Positions 19,396 to 27,125 of a DNA stretch of 64,000 nt are shown piece by piece (position 1 is the first letter of the stretch; each line of letters begins with the position of its first letter). The stretch is from Gammaproteobacteria bacterium (GTDB lineage: Bacteria; Pseudomonadota; Gammaproteobacteria; Pseudomonadales; Halieaceae). Under the pieces are notes generated by a model. That model saw only the letters and a list, made by a program, of their open reading frames with translations, was not told the DNA's origin and searched no databases. Location of the stretch: positions 1 to 64,000 of the forward strand of contig JAUICG010000015.1 of the NCBI GenBank assembly GCA_030427485.1, in the 5' to 3' direction. Made by a program: the position numbers and the translations under genes.

Positions 19396-19803
19396 TCAGG
19401 CGAGTCTGGGAGGATGAAAAATACGGGCGGTGTGCCCTTGACTGAGCATTGCGCGGACAACGGCGCTGTGAACAGCGGTGAAGTTGTCAACGGCGAACTG
19501 CAGGGGGGTCAGCAGTGCAGGCGTACCGGGAAAGCAGGCGGAAGCACAGGCACCGCCGCCACAATCGCCGTCACAATCAGCGCACGGCGCCGGGGAACCC
19601 CGCTCGTCCGCCGCCTCGTGACAGGGCGCCCTGGGCGATGAACTGTCGCCTGCCATCTCGTGGCCGGACTCCTGTGAGTCCGCGCTGCCGTGATGCATGG
19701 CCACAGCAGCGTCATCGACCGGCATATAATTCGGCACAGCCACGGCCAGGGGCTGAAAAATCAACCCCAGGATGACAACTGCTATGCCGATTACACGTAC
19801 CAT
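19396..19803 (-). CDS. CopL-like Cys/His-rich small exported protein
   Basis: 135 aa; ATG with GAGG seven bases upstream. It has an N-terminal signal peptide, then a Met/His-rich region (MHHGSADSQESGHEM) and a cysteine cluster (CADCDGDCGGGACASACF), ending in IFHPPRLA. The general layout (signal peptide, His/Met segment, Cys cluster, short C-terminal tail with RPP or HPPRL-like sequence) resembles CopL, a metal-binding protein that precedes copper resistance genes in xanthomonads. It lies 191 bases upstream of cusC on the same strand, so it may sense or buffer copper in the periplasm. Homology is inferred from pattern only; DUF2946-type small proteins are an alternative. Confidence 0.6.
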   Translation of the reverse strand: MVRVIGIAVVILGLIFQPLAVAVPNYMPVDDAAVAMHHGSADSQESGHEMAGDSSSPRAPCHEAADERGSPAPCADCDGDCGGGACASACFPGTPALLTPLQFAVDNFTAVHSAVVRAMLSQGHTARIFHPPRLA

Positions 19804-19908
19804 CTCGATACCTCTTCCCTCCTATCAAAGCACAGTGGCGGTATTGCTGGCAAGCGGTGCCTGTCATGGGTAGTGCGCCAGTTTGAAATTGGTCTGTACG
19901 AGCCCGCC

Positions 19909-22173
19909 TCAGAAGTTATAAAGCACCGTGAGTCCGAAGGTACGCGGGTTCAACTGGCGGCGAATCCATGTGTAGGGGTTGTCGACGGTTTGCCCGGTGG
20001 CAAAATCCGGAAGCTGCGGCAGCGACTCCGCTTTCAGCACGGCTGACTCGTCCGCCACGTTCTTCACCCACAGGCTGGCGTCCCAGGTACCTGCGGGCGA
20101 ACGCAGGCCGAGGAACAGGTCGAGCATGGCGTAGCTGTCGAGGTTCTCCTGCAGCGACTGCGAGTAGTACTCGCTCTCGACATTCAGCAGGGTGCGTGCG
20201 TACCACTCCATGTCTGCGTTACCGAGGGCGTGCGAATACTCGGTGGCGACATTGCCGGACCATTCGGGTTCCTGCCCGGCCCGCTCGCCGGTGAAGTCAC
20301 AGGTGTTGAAAGACCACGTCTCGGTGGAGATCGGCTGGCCGTTATTGCACGGCACGCCCTTCGCGTCGGTCAATTCGGTCTTGTTGTAGGTGAGCATCGC
20401 GCGCACCAGCCAGTCCTCGGTGATCAGCACCGTGATGTCGCTGTCGAAGCCGTAGGACTCCGCCTCATCCACGCTCACCACCGGGTCGGCGATGCTGATC
20501 CGCCCGATCTCATCGCGGTACTCGGCCGTCGCCTGGAACTGGAAGTCATTGTAGATCTGGTAGTAGGTGGCGAAATTCAACAGGCCGCGTCCGTCCCAGA
20601 GCTCCCACTTGAACCCGAATTCGATATTGTCGCTGCTCTCGTCGGGAAACGAGCCGAATACCGGGGGCGCCGGGTTGCCGGCGATATTCGCGGAGCCGCT
20701 GCGCCAGCCTCGCTCATAGCTCGTGTAGCCCATCAGGGCATCGGTGAACTGGTACTGGTACTTGACGGTGCCGGTCAGCGCATCTTCCTTGTCCTTCTGC
20801 GCGTCCTCGGCAACGCCGTTGAAATCCGCTTCGCGCAGGATCCCCCCGAGCGATCCGTCGGGGTTCAACTGGTATACAGTCTGCTGGAACGGTTGCGAGT
20901 TCTTGCGATCCACTTCCGAGTAGCGCAGGCCGACGGTGAGGGTGCCATTCTCGGTGAGGTACAGGGTATTGTGGGTAAACAACGCGGAGGTCTCGTTGCT
21001 GGTGAAAGCGGTCGAGTCAACGTCAGCGAACACGTTGAGACCCTGGATACCCGTGGTCGTCCAGGTATCCGCCACCACGTCGGTATGGGCATCGGTATCC
21101 TGGTAGAAAGCGCCGACAATCCAGTTCCAGAAGTCCCCGCTTTGCGAGGCCAGGCGCAGTTCGTACACCTGCACGTCGTTGACCACAGAGTCGACATACT
21201 GTTCGCGCGCCTGCAGCGCCGTACCGTCACCGTCCCAGTAGCGAGGGATGCGGTTGTCCTGGTCGCTGGCGACGAAGGTCATCACCCAGTCATTGGAGAA
21301 GGTGTAGTTCGTCTCCAGGATAAAATAATCCGTCTGGTTCTCCATTTTGGACTTGTAATCGGCCACGGACTCGCGGTCTTTGGCCTTGATACCGGGGCCT
21401 TCCACCGTTGGATCGATATCGAAGTGGTCTGTGATGTCGTGGTAGGACAGGCGCAGGTCGAAATTTTCATTTGGCTCCCACAGCGCCACGGCGCGGAATG
21501 CCCTGGTCTGGTTGTTGAGATGCCTGCCTAACGTGATGTTCTGCACATCGCTGGCCTCGTTGGTGTCGTACAGGCCGGACAGTCGGATGCCCAGTTCGTT
21601 CTCGATGATCGGCACCGAGACGCCGAGTTGGGAGTTCGATCCCTCCTGGCTGGTGAAGCTCTGGCTGGCGTAGCCGTCGATTTCCTCGAGATTCGGGTTG
21701 GCCGTCCTTATCGTGATCGCGCCGGCGGGCGACGTCTGTCCGTACAGGGTGCCCTGGGGACCGCGAAGGATTTCCACCTGGGCGACGTCGTAAATACCGC
21801 TGAACATACCCCGCTGCTGGTTGATGAAGGTACCATCGAGGTAGACGGTGACGCGGGGCGAAACCGCTGCGTTGAGTTCGGTACCGAGACCGCGGGTGGC
21901 GATATCCGTGTCAAAGTTATTACCGCTGATGGCCAGCCCCGCTGTCAGGTTGTTCAGGTCGTCGAAACTGAAGCTGGCAAAGTCGACAATCTGCGTACCG
22001 CTGATGACACTTACCGTCATCGGAGTTTCCGACAGCGCTTCATCGCGCTTCTGTGCGGTGACCACCACCTCCTCCAGTTGCAGGGTACCGCTTTCCTGGG
22101 CGGTAACGGGAAGGATGGCACCCAGGCCTATCAGGCTGGAGGCGACTATACGGCTACGTGCGGTTATTTTCAT
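19909..22173 (-). CDS. TonB-dependent outer-membrane receptor
   Basis: 754 aa from ATG 22173, giving a clean signal peptide (KITARSRIVASSLIGLGAIL). Plug motifs are LQLEEVVVTAQKRDEALSE, IATRGLGTE, VTVYLDGTFI and ILRGPQGTLYGQTSPAGAI. The barrel ends FGLTVLYNF with terminal Phe. An upstream frame extension to 22248 overlaps the preceding gene and is unlikely. It is the last gene of a long minus-strand catabolic cluster and starts 32 bases after the EthD gene, so it probably imports that pathway's substrate. A C-terminal loop carries a Cys pair (VPCNNG and NTCDF), likely a surface disulfide. Confidence 0.92.
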   Translation of the reverse strand: MKITARSRIVASSLIGLGAILPVTAQESGTLQLEEVVVTAQKRDEALSETPMTVSVISGTQIVDFASFSFDDLNNLTAGLAISGNNFDTDIATRGLGTELNAAVSPRVTVYLDGTFINQQRGMFSGIYDVAQVEILRGPQGTLYGQTSPAGAITIRTANPNLEEIDGYASQSFTSQEGSNSQLGVSVPIIENELGIRLSGLYDTNEASDVQNITLGRHLNNQTRAFRAVALWEPNENFDLRLSYHDITDHFDIDPTVEGPGIKAKDRESVADYKSKMENQTDYFILETNYTFSNDWVMTFVASDQDNRIPRYWDGDGTALQAREQYVDSVVNDVQVYELRLASQSGDFWNWIVGAFYQDTDAHTDVVADTWTTTGIQGLNVFADVDSTAFTSNETSALFTHNTLYLTENGTLTVGLRYSEVDRKNSQPFQQTVYQLNPDGSLGGILREADFNGVAEDAQKDKEDALTGTVKYQYQFTDALMGYTSYERGWRSGSANIAGNPAPPVFGSFPDESSDNIEFGFKWELWDGRGLLNFATYYQIYNDFQFQATAEYRDEIGRISIADPVVSVDEAESYGFDSDITVLITEDWLVRAMLTYNKTELTDAKGVPCNNGQPISTETWSFNTCDFTGERAGQEPEWSGNVATEYSHALGNADMEWYARTLLNVESEYYSQSLQENLDSYAMLDLFLGLRSPAGTWDASLWVKNVADESAVLKAESLPQLPDFATGQTVDNPYTWIRRQLNPRTFGLTVLYNF

Positions 22174-22205
22174 AGGTTTACCTGTACTGTTATCGATAGA
22201 GAGAT

Positions 22206-22865
22206 CTAGACACGAACGGTTGGAGAGTGCCCGGTAATGCGGTCCCACATGACTGCCGGACGCGTCACGACGGCGACATCGGCCTCCGCAAACAGGTTGC
22301 CCGACACCGGGTTCACGGCCTTTTCCAGTTCGGGCACATTCTGCGCGGACAGTTCCACCACGGCCATGTACGGCAGCGTGTTGCCGCCGGGACCGACACG
22401 GCTGTCATCCCGCAGGTTGAGCACGACCCGGTTCAGCCCGGCGACATCGCGCGCCTTCGCTGCGCCGGTGCGGGCCGCCACGGCATCACGGAAAAACAGG
22501 AACGCGGTGACGCAGCCGAGTTCACCGTCCTTCAGCGACTCTTCGCTCACCCACAGGGACACCTCGGGTATCGGACCGGAAAAGGTTTCGAGTTCGTCCT
22601 CGGCCATTTTCATCGCACCGGGCATGTCGTCCTCCGTCATGCCGGTGAACATCTCGTCCCGCACCATGTAGCACGCCACCGCGTCGTAGTCCCCGGAAGC
22701 GCCGGTGATCGGCGGAGGAAGAATCGGCTCAGCCTGCACATAACCGAGTGCAAAGCGCCACAGCGGCTGCGCCATGCAGAGGGCGCCGTGCCTGCGCCAG
22801 CGACACACGAACTCGTCAAACGTAAAACCGGGTTTGCGCTTCGCGAGATAGATCAGTTTCATCAT
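22206..22865 (-). CDS. EthD-domain protein
   Basis: 219 aa; GGAG eight bases upstream of the ATG. The N-terminal MMKLIYLAKRKPGFTFDEF and the following WRRHG are typical of EthD, a dimeric alpha-beta barrel domain. The length allows two such domains in tandem, and the second half (FLFFRDAVAART...) fits a second, more degenerate copy. EthD proteins accompany P450 systems, as in ETBE degradation, and catabolic clusters for lipids, but their biochemical role is unclear. Here it lies between a conserved unknown and a TonB receptor, downstream of a P450. Confidence 0.8.
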   Translation of the reverse strand: MMKLIYLAKRKPGFTFDEFVCRWRRHGALCMAQPLWRFALGYVQAEPILPPPITGASGDYDAVACYMVRDEMFTGMTEDDMPGAMKMAEDELETFSGPIPEVSLWVSEESLKDGELGCVTAFLFFRDAVAARTGAAKARDVAGLNRVVLNLRDDSRVGPGGNTLPYMAVVELSAQNVPELEKAVNPVSGNLFAEADVAVVTRPAVMWDRITGHSPTVRV

Positions 22866-23012
22866 GGGTATTACTCCAAGCAGTCAGTCAACACCTTGCT
22901 GCACATTCGCGCCCCACCTCCCAGCGGCCATCGCAATCAGGCGGGACTGTGGACACGGTCGCCTGCGCTTCCGCAAAGGTGAAAATGTCATCCATGGGAC
23001 ACCTCTTCGCGT

Positions 23013-24263
23013 CTAGACCACTTCGAGAAGCTGTATGTGGTTCTGCAACTGCGTGCGATACGCCAGCGTACCCTTGGCAATCTGCACCGCCATGGGCTCC
23101 TCTACCCGCATCTCGCCAATCAGGATATCCCAGGCGGCCTCACCGCCCGGGGCGGGAACCAGGCGTGCGCGCGGGTCCACGCCCTGCACCAGCGCCTCCA
23201 GCCCCGGGACCTCCCCACCGAGCCGCAGCAGCGGGTACCAGCCGAGGGGCCGCTCCTCGCACGCCGCCGGGCAATCGCCGAGGGTAATCCGCAGCCTGTC
23301 GCCGACCTCCGTTACCGCCATGTTGAAATATTCATCGGGCTTGAACGCGGGGTGTATCCGCAGCACCCGGGCGATGGCGTCGACACCCCCGTCCTGCAGG
23401 CCCAGCCAGCGGGCCAGGCGCTCGCTTGTCACCCATGCCGAGCCGACCATCTGGAACTCGGCCACCGCTCTCGCCGCCGCCTCGCCGTAACGCTGTTGCA
23501 CCGCGAGCCCAAGGCTCTGGACCAGCAGGTGTAACTGTAGCGCGAGTTCCTTGCAGATCACGGTAAGCGCCGATTGCGAAAAACGCTCGAGGTGCATCTG
23601 TTCAATCAGCGGCACGTCGTAATACTCCCAGCCGCCCGGCTCGGTATTCGCCGCGCGCCCGATCTGCAACGCTGCCAGGTGCGTGGCAGCCATGACCCGT
23701 GTGATGTCGCGTTCCACCACCGGCTCCGCATCGGCACTGATTGCAACCCGCCAATGGCAGTGGGGACTCTGCTCCGCCGATGTCCGTGGCGGGCGATGAA
23801 TCGGTCGCACCTGAGCCCGCGGATTCGTGGCCACCGCAGTGGCGTCGAAGGTAGGGTCCTCGATGTCGTGGCACATCACGCGAACGGCCTCCTCTCCGCG
23901 CGGCTCCGTCTCCAGCAGCGGGCCGCAGCTCGGCAACCAGAACTCGCCCTCCTCGTCGCCTACCATTTTGAAGCGAGTATCGAAATACTGGTGGCTGAAG
24001 CCGCATTCCAGTTGCAGCCCCTTCAGGATTGTCTCCACGTCAGAGGTTCCGCGCAGCTTCATCGCGCGCTGCATGCGGCGGGTGTACACGGGGCTGGCCG
24101 CCATCCAGTTGTCGATCGCCACCTCTTTGTAAACCTCACCCCCGTGATTGATGGCCAGCGCCGCGTAGCCGGTACGGCTGTTGAACTGCGCGGCCAGCAT
24201 GTATTCGCGGGCTAGCTGCGCAAGCTGCTCCCTGGACAGGGCGGCGATCGGGTCATGAGCCAT
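23013..24263 (-). CDS. Conserved protein of unknown function in catabolic cluster
   Basis: 416 aa from ATG 24263 (GGGAG eight bases upstream; the upstream frame to 24302 lacks this). I do not recognise a characterised family. Visible features are an N-terminal half with YFDTRFKMVGDEEGEFWLPS, then MCHDIEDPTFDATAVATNPR and RPIHRPPR, and a second half with EYYDVPLIEQMHLERFSQSA. The middle Cys/Asp-rich pattern loosely recalls the ATC-hydrolase-like fold, but this is weak. No signal peptide or membrane helix is obvious. It lies 73 bases downstream of a P450 and upstream of EthD; a perfect palindrome (24290-24303) sits in front of it. A role in the same pathway is inferred from position. Confidence 0.8.
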   Translation of the reverse strand: MAHDPIAALSREQLAQLAREYMLAAQFNSRTGYAALAINHGGEVYKEVAIDNWMAASPVYTRRMQRAMKLRGTSDVETILKGLQLECGFSHQYFDTRFKMVGDEEGEFWLPSCGPLLETEPRGEEAVRVMCHDIEDPTFDATAVATNPRAQVRPIHRPPRTSAEQSPHCHWRVAISADAEPVVERDITRVMAATHLAALQIGRAANTEPGGWEYYDVPLIEQMHLERFSQSALTVICKELALQLHLLVQSLGLAVQQRYGEAAARAVAEFQMVGSAWVTSERLARWLGLQDGGVDAIARVLRIHPAFKPDEYFNMAVTEVGDRLRITLGDCPAACEERPLGWYPLLRLGGEVPGLEALVQGVDPRARLVPAPGGEAAWDILIGEMRVEEPMAVQIAKGTLAYRTQLQNHIQLLEVV

Positions 24264-24289
24264 GGCGATTACTCCCGCAGATGGATGTG

Positions 24290-24303
24290 ATTGACTTGTC
24301 AAT
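24290..24303. promoter_or_regulatory. Perfect inverted repeat, candidate operator
   Basis: ATTGAC-TT-GTCAAT, 6-base arms with a 2-base spacer, in the 73-base gap between the P450 stop and the next gene, 27-40 bases before that gene's ATG. It could be a repressor site or an internal promoter operator. Arms contain TTGTCAAT, also found in the palindrome at 34576-34592. Confidence 0.4.
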
Positions 24304-24336
24304 TGCGCACTCTTCCCAACAGTGCACCTGCCTCTC

Positions 24337-25536
24337 CTACTTGACCATTTTCACGGGTACGTGCGAGTAGCCGCGCACAGTGCTGGTACGGGTGCGCACG
24401 AGCCTGCTCTCGTCCACCGTCCAGTCGCCGAGGCGCTTCAATACCTCTTCCAGGGCGATGCGCGATTCCAGGCGCGCGAGATTCGCGCCGAGGCAGGCGT
24501 GCACGCCGTAGCCGAGTGTCAGGTGGTGCTTGCGTTCGCGCTCCACGTCGAACACATCCGGGTTATCCCAGTGGCGGTCGTCGCGGGTCGCGGCAGCGGT
24601 CAGCAGCGCCACGTTGTCGCCTTTTTTCATGGTCACGCCGTGCAGTTCGACATCCTTCATCAGGCGACGGAACTGAATCGGCGAGGGCGGCTCATAGCGC
24701 ATCAGTTCGTCGACCGCCTGCGGGATGAGTTTGGGATTGTCGCGCAGCTTCTGGCGCTGTTCAGGATGGCGGGCGAGCAGCACGCCGGCGTTGCTCAGCA
24801 GGCGGGCGACGGTCTCGTTGCCGGCCAGTGAAATCAGGATCATGAACTCGAAGCTCTCGCGGTCAGTCAGCGGGCGCTTGCCGCCGTCGGCCTCGGTGAT
24901 GTCCGCGTGCGTCAGGTAGGAGAGGAAATCGTCGCGCGGGTTCGCCTTGCGGTCGGCGAGGATACTGCGAAAGTACGCATGCACCTTGCCCATCGCGGCC
25001 ATACCGCGCTCTGTGGTTTTCTCGTCGTCCTCGGCGCGGAACAGGGAATCGTCAGCCCACTGGTTGATCTGCCGGCGGTCCTCCCGCGGAATGCCCAGCA
25101 GCATGCTGATCCCGTCCATCGGAATCCAGCGGCCGAAATCCTGCACGAAGTCAAACTCCTCCCGGCCCACCAGCGGCTCGACGTAAGCGACCACCATCTC
25201 GCGCAGCTCTCTCTCCAGCTTCACGATGCTGCCGGGCAGGAACTGGCGTGCGACCACCTGCCGCAGTTGCTGGTGATACGGCGGATCGTTGTTGATCATC
25301 AGCGTACTTTGCGCGGGCTCGGCACTCATGATCTCCAGCACCGTACCCCAGGCCGAACTGTATGTCTCCCAGTCCCTCGAGGCCCGCATCACATCGTCGT
25401 AGCGGCTCAACACCCAGTAGTGGTACTTCTCGTTGCGCCAGACGGGGGCCTCGTCGCGCAGCCGCTTCCAGATTTCATAGGGATTGTCGTCGATCTCGTA
25501 ACTGTACTGATCGTAGTAAAGCTCACTGGCGCCCAT
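24337..25536 (-). CDS. Cytochrome P450 monooxygenase
   Basis: 399 aa, the normal length for a soluble bacterial P450. The I-helix oxygen-activation motif is AGNETV (residues 238-243), the K-helix ExxR is E277-R280, and the haem loop is LGYGVHACLG (341-350) with Cys348 as thiolate ligand. The loop has Leu where most P450s have Phe. It hydroxylates an unknown, probably lipophilic, substrate and needs external ferredoxin and reductase; no partner gene is adjacent. It follows a crotonase-family gene by 89 bases on the same strand and precedes a conserved unknown. The gap upstream is AT-rich and may hold a promoter. Confidence 0.93.
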   Translation of the reverse strand: MGASELYYDQYSYEIDDNPYEIWKRLRDEAPVWRNEKYHYWVLSRYDDVMRASRDWETYSSAWGTVLEIMSAEPAQSTLMINNDPPYHQQLRQVVARQFLPGSIVKLERELREMVVAYVEPLVGREEFDFVQDFGRWIPMDGISMLLGIPREDRRQINQWADDSLFRAEDDEKTTERGMAAMGKVHAYFRSILADRKANPRDDFLSYLTHADITEADGGKRPLTDRESFEFMILISLAGNETVARLLSNAGVLLARHPEQRQKLRDNPKLIPQAVDELMRYEPPSPIQFRRLMKDVELHGVTMKKGDNVALLTAAATRDDRHWDNPDVFDVERERKHHLTLGYGVHACLGANLARLESRIALEEVLKRLGDWTVDESRLVRTRTSTVRGYSHVPVKMVK

Positions 25537-25556
25537 CTGCGAACATCCCGAAAATT

Positions 25557-25573
25557 AAATAGTTGTCAGTTTT
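25557..25573. promoter_or_regulatory. AT-rich imperfect motif upstream of P450, related to the 34576 palindrome
   Basis: AAATAGTTGTCAGTTTT lies 21 bases upstream of the P450 ATG. It shares AAATA, TTGTCA and TTT with the perfect palindrome at 34576-34592 (read on its minus strand), offset by one base. It may be a degenerate copy of the same operator or just an AT-rich promoter. Confidence 0.25.
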
Positions 25574-25625
25574 AAAATAGCACGCTGGCTTCTGTCAGAT
25601 CAACGATGCCGCGATTATCCATGCC

Positions 25626-26450
25626 TCAGCCACTTTTCTTGCGCAGTTCCGCAACGTCGCGGGTCAGCACCGCGGTTTCCCCGGCGGAGCGCGCAATGCA
25701 CTGGGCGTGTCCCATTTCGTGCAGGTCGAAGCCGGATTGCAGCGCAGCGGGCTGGCCCATGATGTCCACTGTCTGGTTGACCACACGCTTGGCCATCACC
25801 AGCGAAAAAAGGTCCCGCTCGGCGATCCTGCCGGCCAGCGCGGCAGAAAACGCCGCCAGTTCCTCCAGCGGCACCACCTCGTTCACCATGCCCAGCCGGT
25901 GCGCCTCGGCGGCGCTCACCTTGTCCGCGGTGAACAGCATCTGCTTGGCCTTGCGCGGACCGAGTTCCCAGGTGTGGCCGTGGTACTCCACCCCGGCAAT
26001 GCCCATCACCACGGTCGGGTCGGAAAACCAGGCGTTGTCCGCCGCGATGATCAGGTCGCAGGGCCAGGCCAGCATCAGCCCCGCCGCGATGCAGGCGCCC
26101 TGCACCGCCGCAATGGAGGGCTTGGGGTTATTGCGCCAGCGGCGGCTGTATTCAAAATAGTGCGATTGCTCCCACAGGTACTGGCCGGCGACGCCGCGGT
26201 TCTTGTAATCGAAGTTGGCGAACACGTCGGACTTCCTGTCCTCCGGCACCGCGAGGTCGTGGCCGGCGGAAAAGTTACGGCCGTTGGCCTGCAGCAGGAT
26301 GACCTTGACCGACTCGTCCTGCGCCGCGCTGGTCCAGCACTGGTCCAGCACTTCCAGCAGTTCGGGGTTCTGTGCATTGTGGACCTCGGGGCGGTTCAGG
26401 GTGATAAACGCGATGCTGTCGCGCACTTCGTACAGGACTGTTTCGTTCAT
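25626..26450 (-). CDS. Enoyl-CoA hydratase/isomerase (crotonase) family protein lacking both catalytic glutamates
   Basis: 274 aa; AAGG seven bases upstream of the ATG. Crotonase fold with the oxyanion-hole segments NFSAGHDL (59-66) and GACIAAGL (118-125). Rat crotonase uses Glu144 (FGQPE) and Glu164 (LAME). The aligned positions here are Thr146 in FSDPT and Gln170 in RKAKQMLF. It resembles the mycobacterial EchA13-like group with the segment VEYxxHxWELGPRKAK. Straight hydration of an enoyl-CoA is therefore doubtful; another crotonase reaction, such as C-C hydrolysis or isomerisation, or a non-catalytic role is possible. It lies between the palindromic element and a P450. Confidence 0.88.
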   Translation of the reverse strand: MNETVLYEVRDSIAFITLNRPEVHNAQNPELLEVLDQCWTSAAQDESVKVILLQANGRNFSAGHDLAVPEDRKSDVFANFDYKNRGVAGQYLWEQSHYFEYSRRWRNNPKPSIAAVQGACIAAGLMLAWPCDLIIAADNAWFSDPTVVMGIAGVEYHGHTWELGPRKAKQMLFTADKVSAAEAHRLGMVNEVVPLEELAAFSAALAGRIAERDLFSLVMAKRVVNQTVDIMGQPAALQSGFDLHEMGHAQCIARSAGETAVLTRDVAELRKKSG

Positions 26451-26540
26451 ACTGATGCCTTACCTTTTTCTCAAATTAAATCAATCACGGCAAACAAGTA
26501 TGACGCACTGGCGCACCGGCCGTCACCCCGGTTGCAGCCC

Positions 26541-26654
26541 GGCGGCGAATCGGCCGGTATGGGGTCGGGACCCGCCGTGAACCCGTCCATGGGGGCTTGC
26601 GTTCGGCCTCCATGCCTCACACAGTCCCGACCCCATACCGGCCGATTCGCTGCC
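26541..26654. repeat. Long palindromic repeat element (MITE/REP-like)
   Basis: Two 31-base arms (26541-26571 and 26624-26654) are inverted complements with one mismatch. Inside, 26588-26596 pairs with 26606-26614 with a single G-T wobble, giving a cruciform or long hairpin of 114 bases. It lies in the 256-base gap between the SnoaL-like gene and the crotonase gene, with no coding sequence. Such elements occur dispersed in gammaproteobacterial genomes, from memory; only one copy is in this window. On mRNA it would form a strong hairpin that could terminate, process or stabilise the transcript. Confidence 0.85.
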
Positions 26655-26706
26655 TCAGTACCGTTGTCGGGGCCCATTCATCGCGCCGGCACATGCCCTT
26701 CAGCGA

Positions 26707-27111
26707 TTACTCCAAATAGGGCCGGTTGATCTCGATTTCCGCAATTTTCCACGTATCGCCGGTATTAACCAAGCTGAATCTGTACTCGACGAAGATCGCC
26801 ATCACCGGGGGCGACTCGGCCCAGTCCGCAACGGTGCCGTAGGCCATCGCCACGGCGCGTTCGTCGGTGGCGCCCGGCTGCAGGAAGACATTGGTGATCA
26901 CGTGGCGGTACTCGGTCGGGCCCGCCTGCAGCCGCGCGGACTGGTCGATGAACGCCTGGCGCCCGACCAGCGGCGGCTCGACGCCGATCAGGCGACCGCC
27001 TTCGACGAACAGTTCGGACCACTCCCGGCCGCGGTAGTTGTCGACGATATGGGCGTAGCTGGCGATGAGTTCGTGCACGGCCAGGCGGTTTTCCGGGCTG
27101 ATGGTGGTCAT
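26707..27111 (-). CDS. SnoaL / NTF2-like protein
   Basis: 134 aa. AAGGA six bases before ATG 27111 makes this the likely start, although ATGs at 27117 and 27129 are in frame. Its coding region starts 14 bases after the upstream synthetase stop. The pattern of a small alpha+beta cone is clear: LAVHELIASYAHIVDNYRG at the start, VFVE-type strands, and a final WKIAEIEINRPY strand. The fold includes ketosteroid isomerase, SnoaL cyclases and dehydratases, but no catalytic residues can be assigned confidently. It is encoded with acyl-CoA enzymes, so a small-molecule isomerase, dehydratase or binding role is possible. Confidence 0.75.
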   Translation of the reverse strand: MTTISPENRLAVHELIASYAHIVDNYRGREWSELFVEGGRLIGVEPPLVGRQAFIDQSARLQAGPTEYRHVITNVFLQPGATDERAVAMAYGTVADWAESPPVMAIFVEYRFSLVNTGDTWKIAEIEINRPYLE

Positions 27112-27125
27112 GGGCATTCCTTCAG

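Noticed and set aside
20230..21531. 433-codon plus-strand frame inside the TonB receptor gene at 19909-22173
   Set aside because: Antisense shadow without conserved features.
26471..26677. 68-codon minus-strand frame across the palindromic element
   Set aside because: Composition follows the inverted repeat; no start context or similarity to known peptides.
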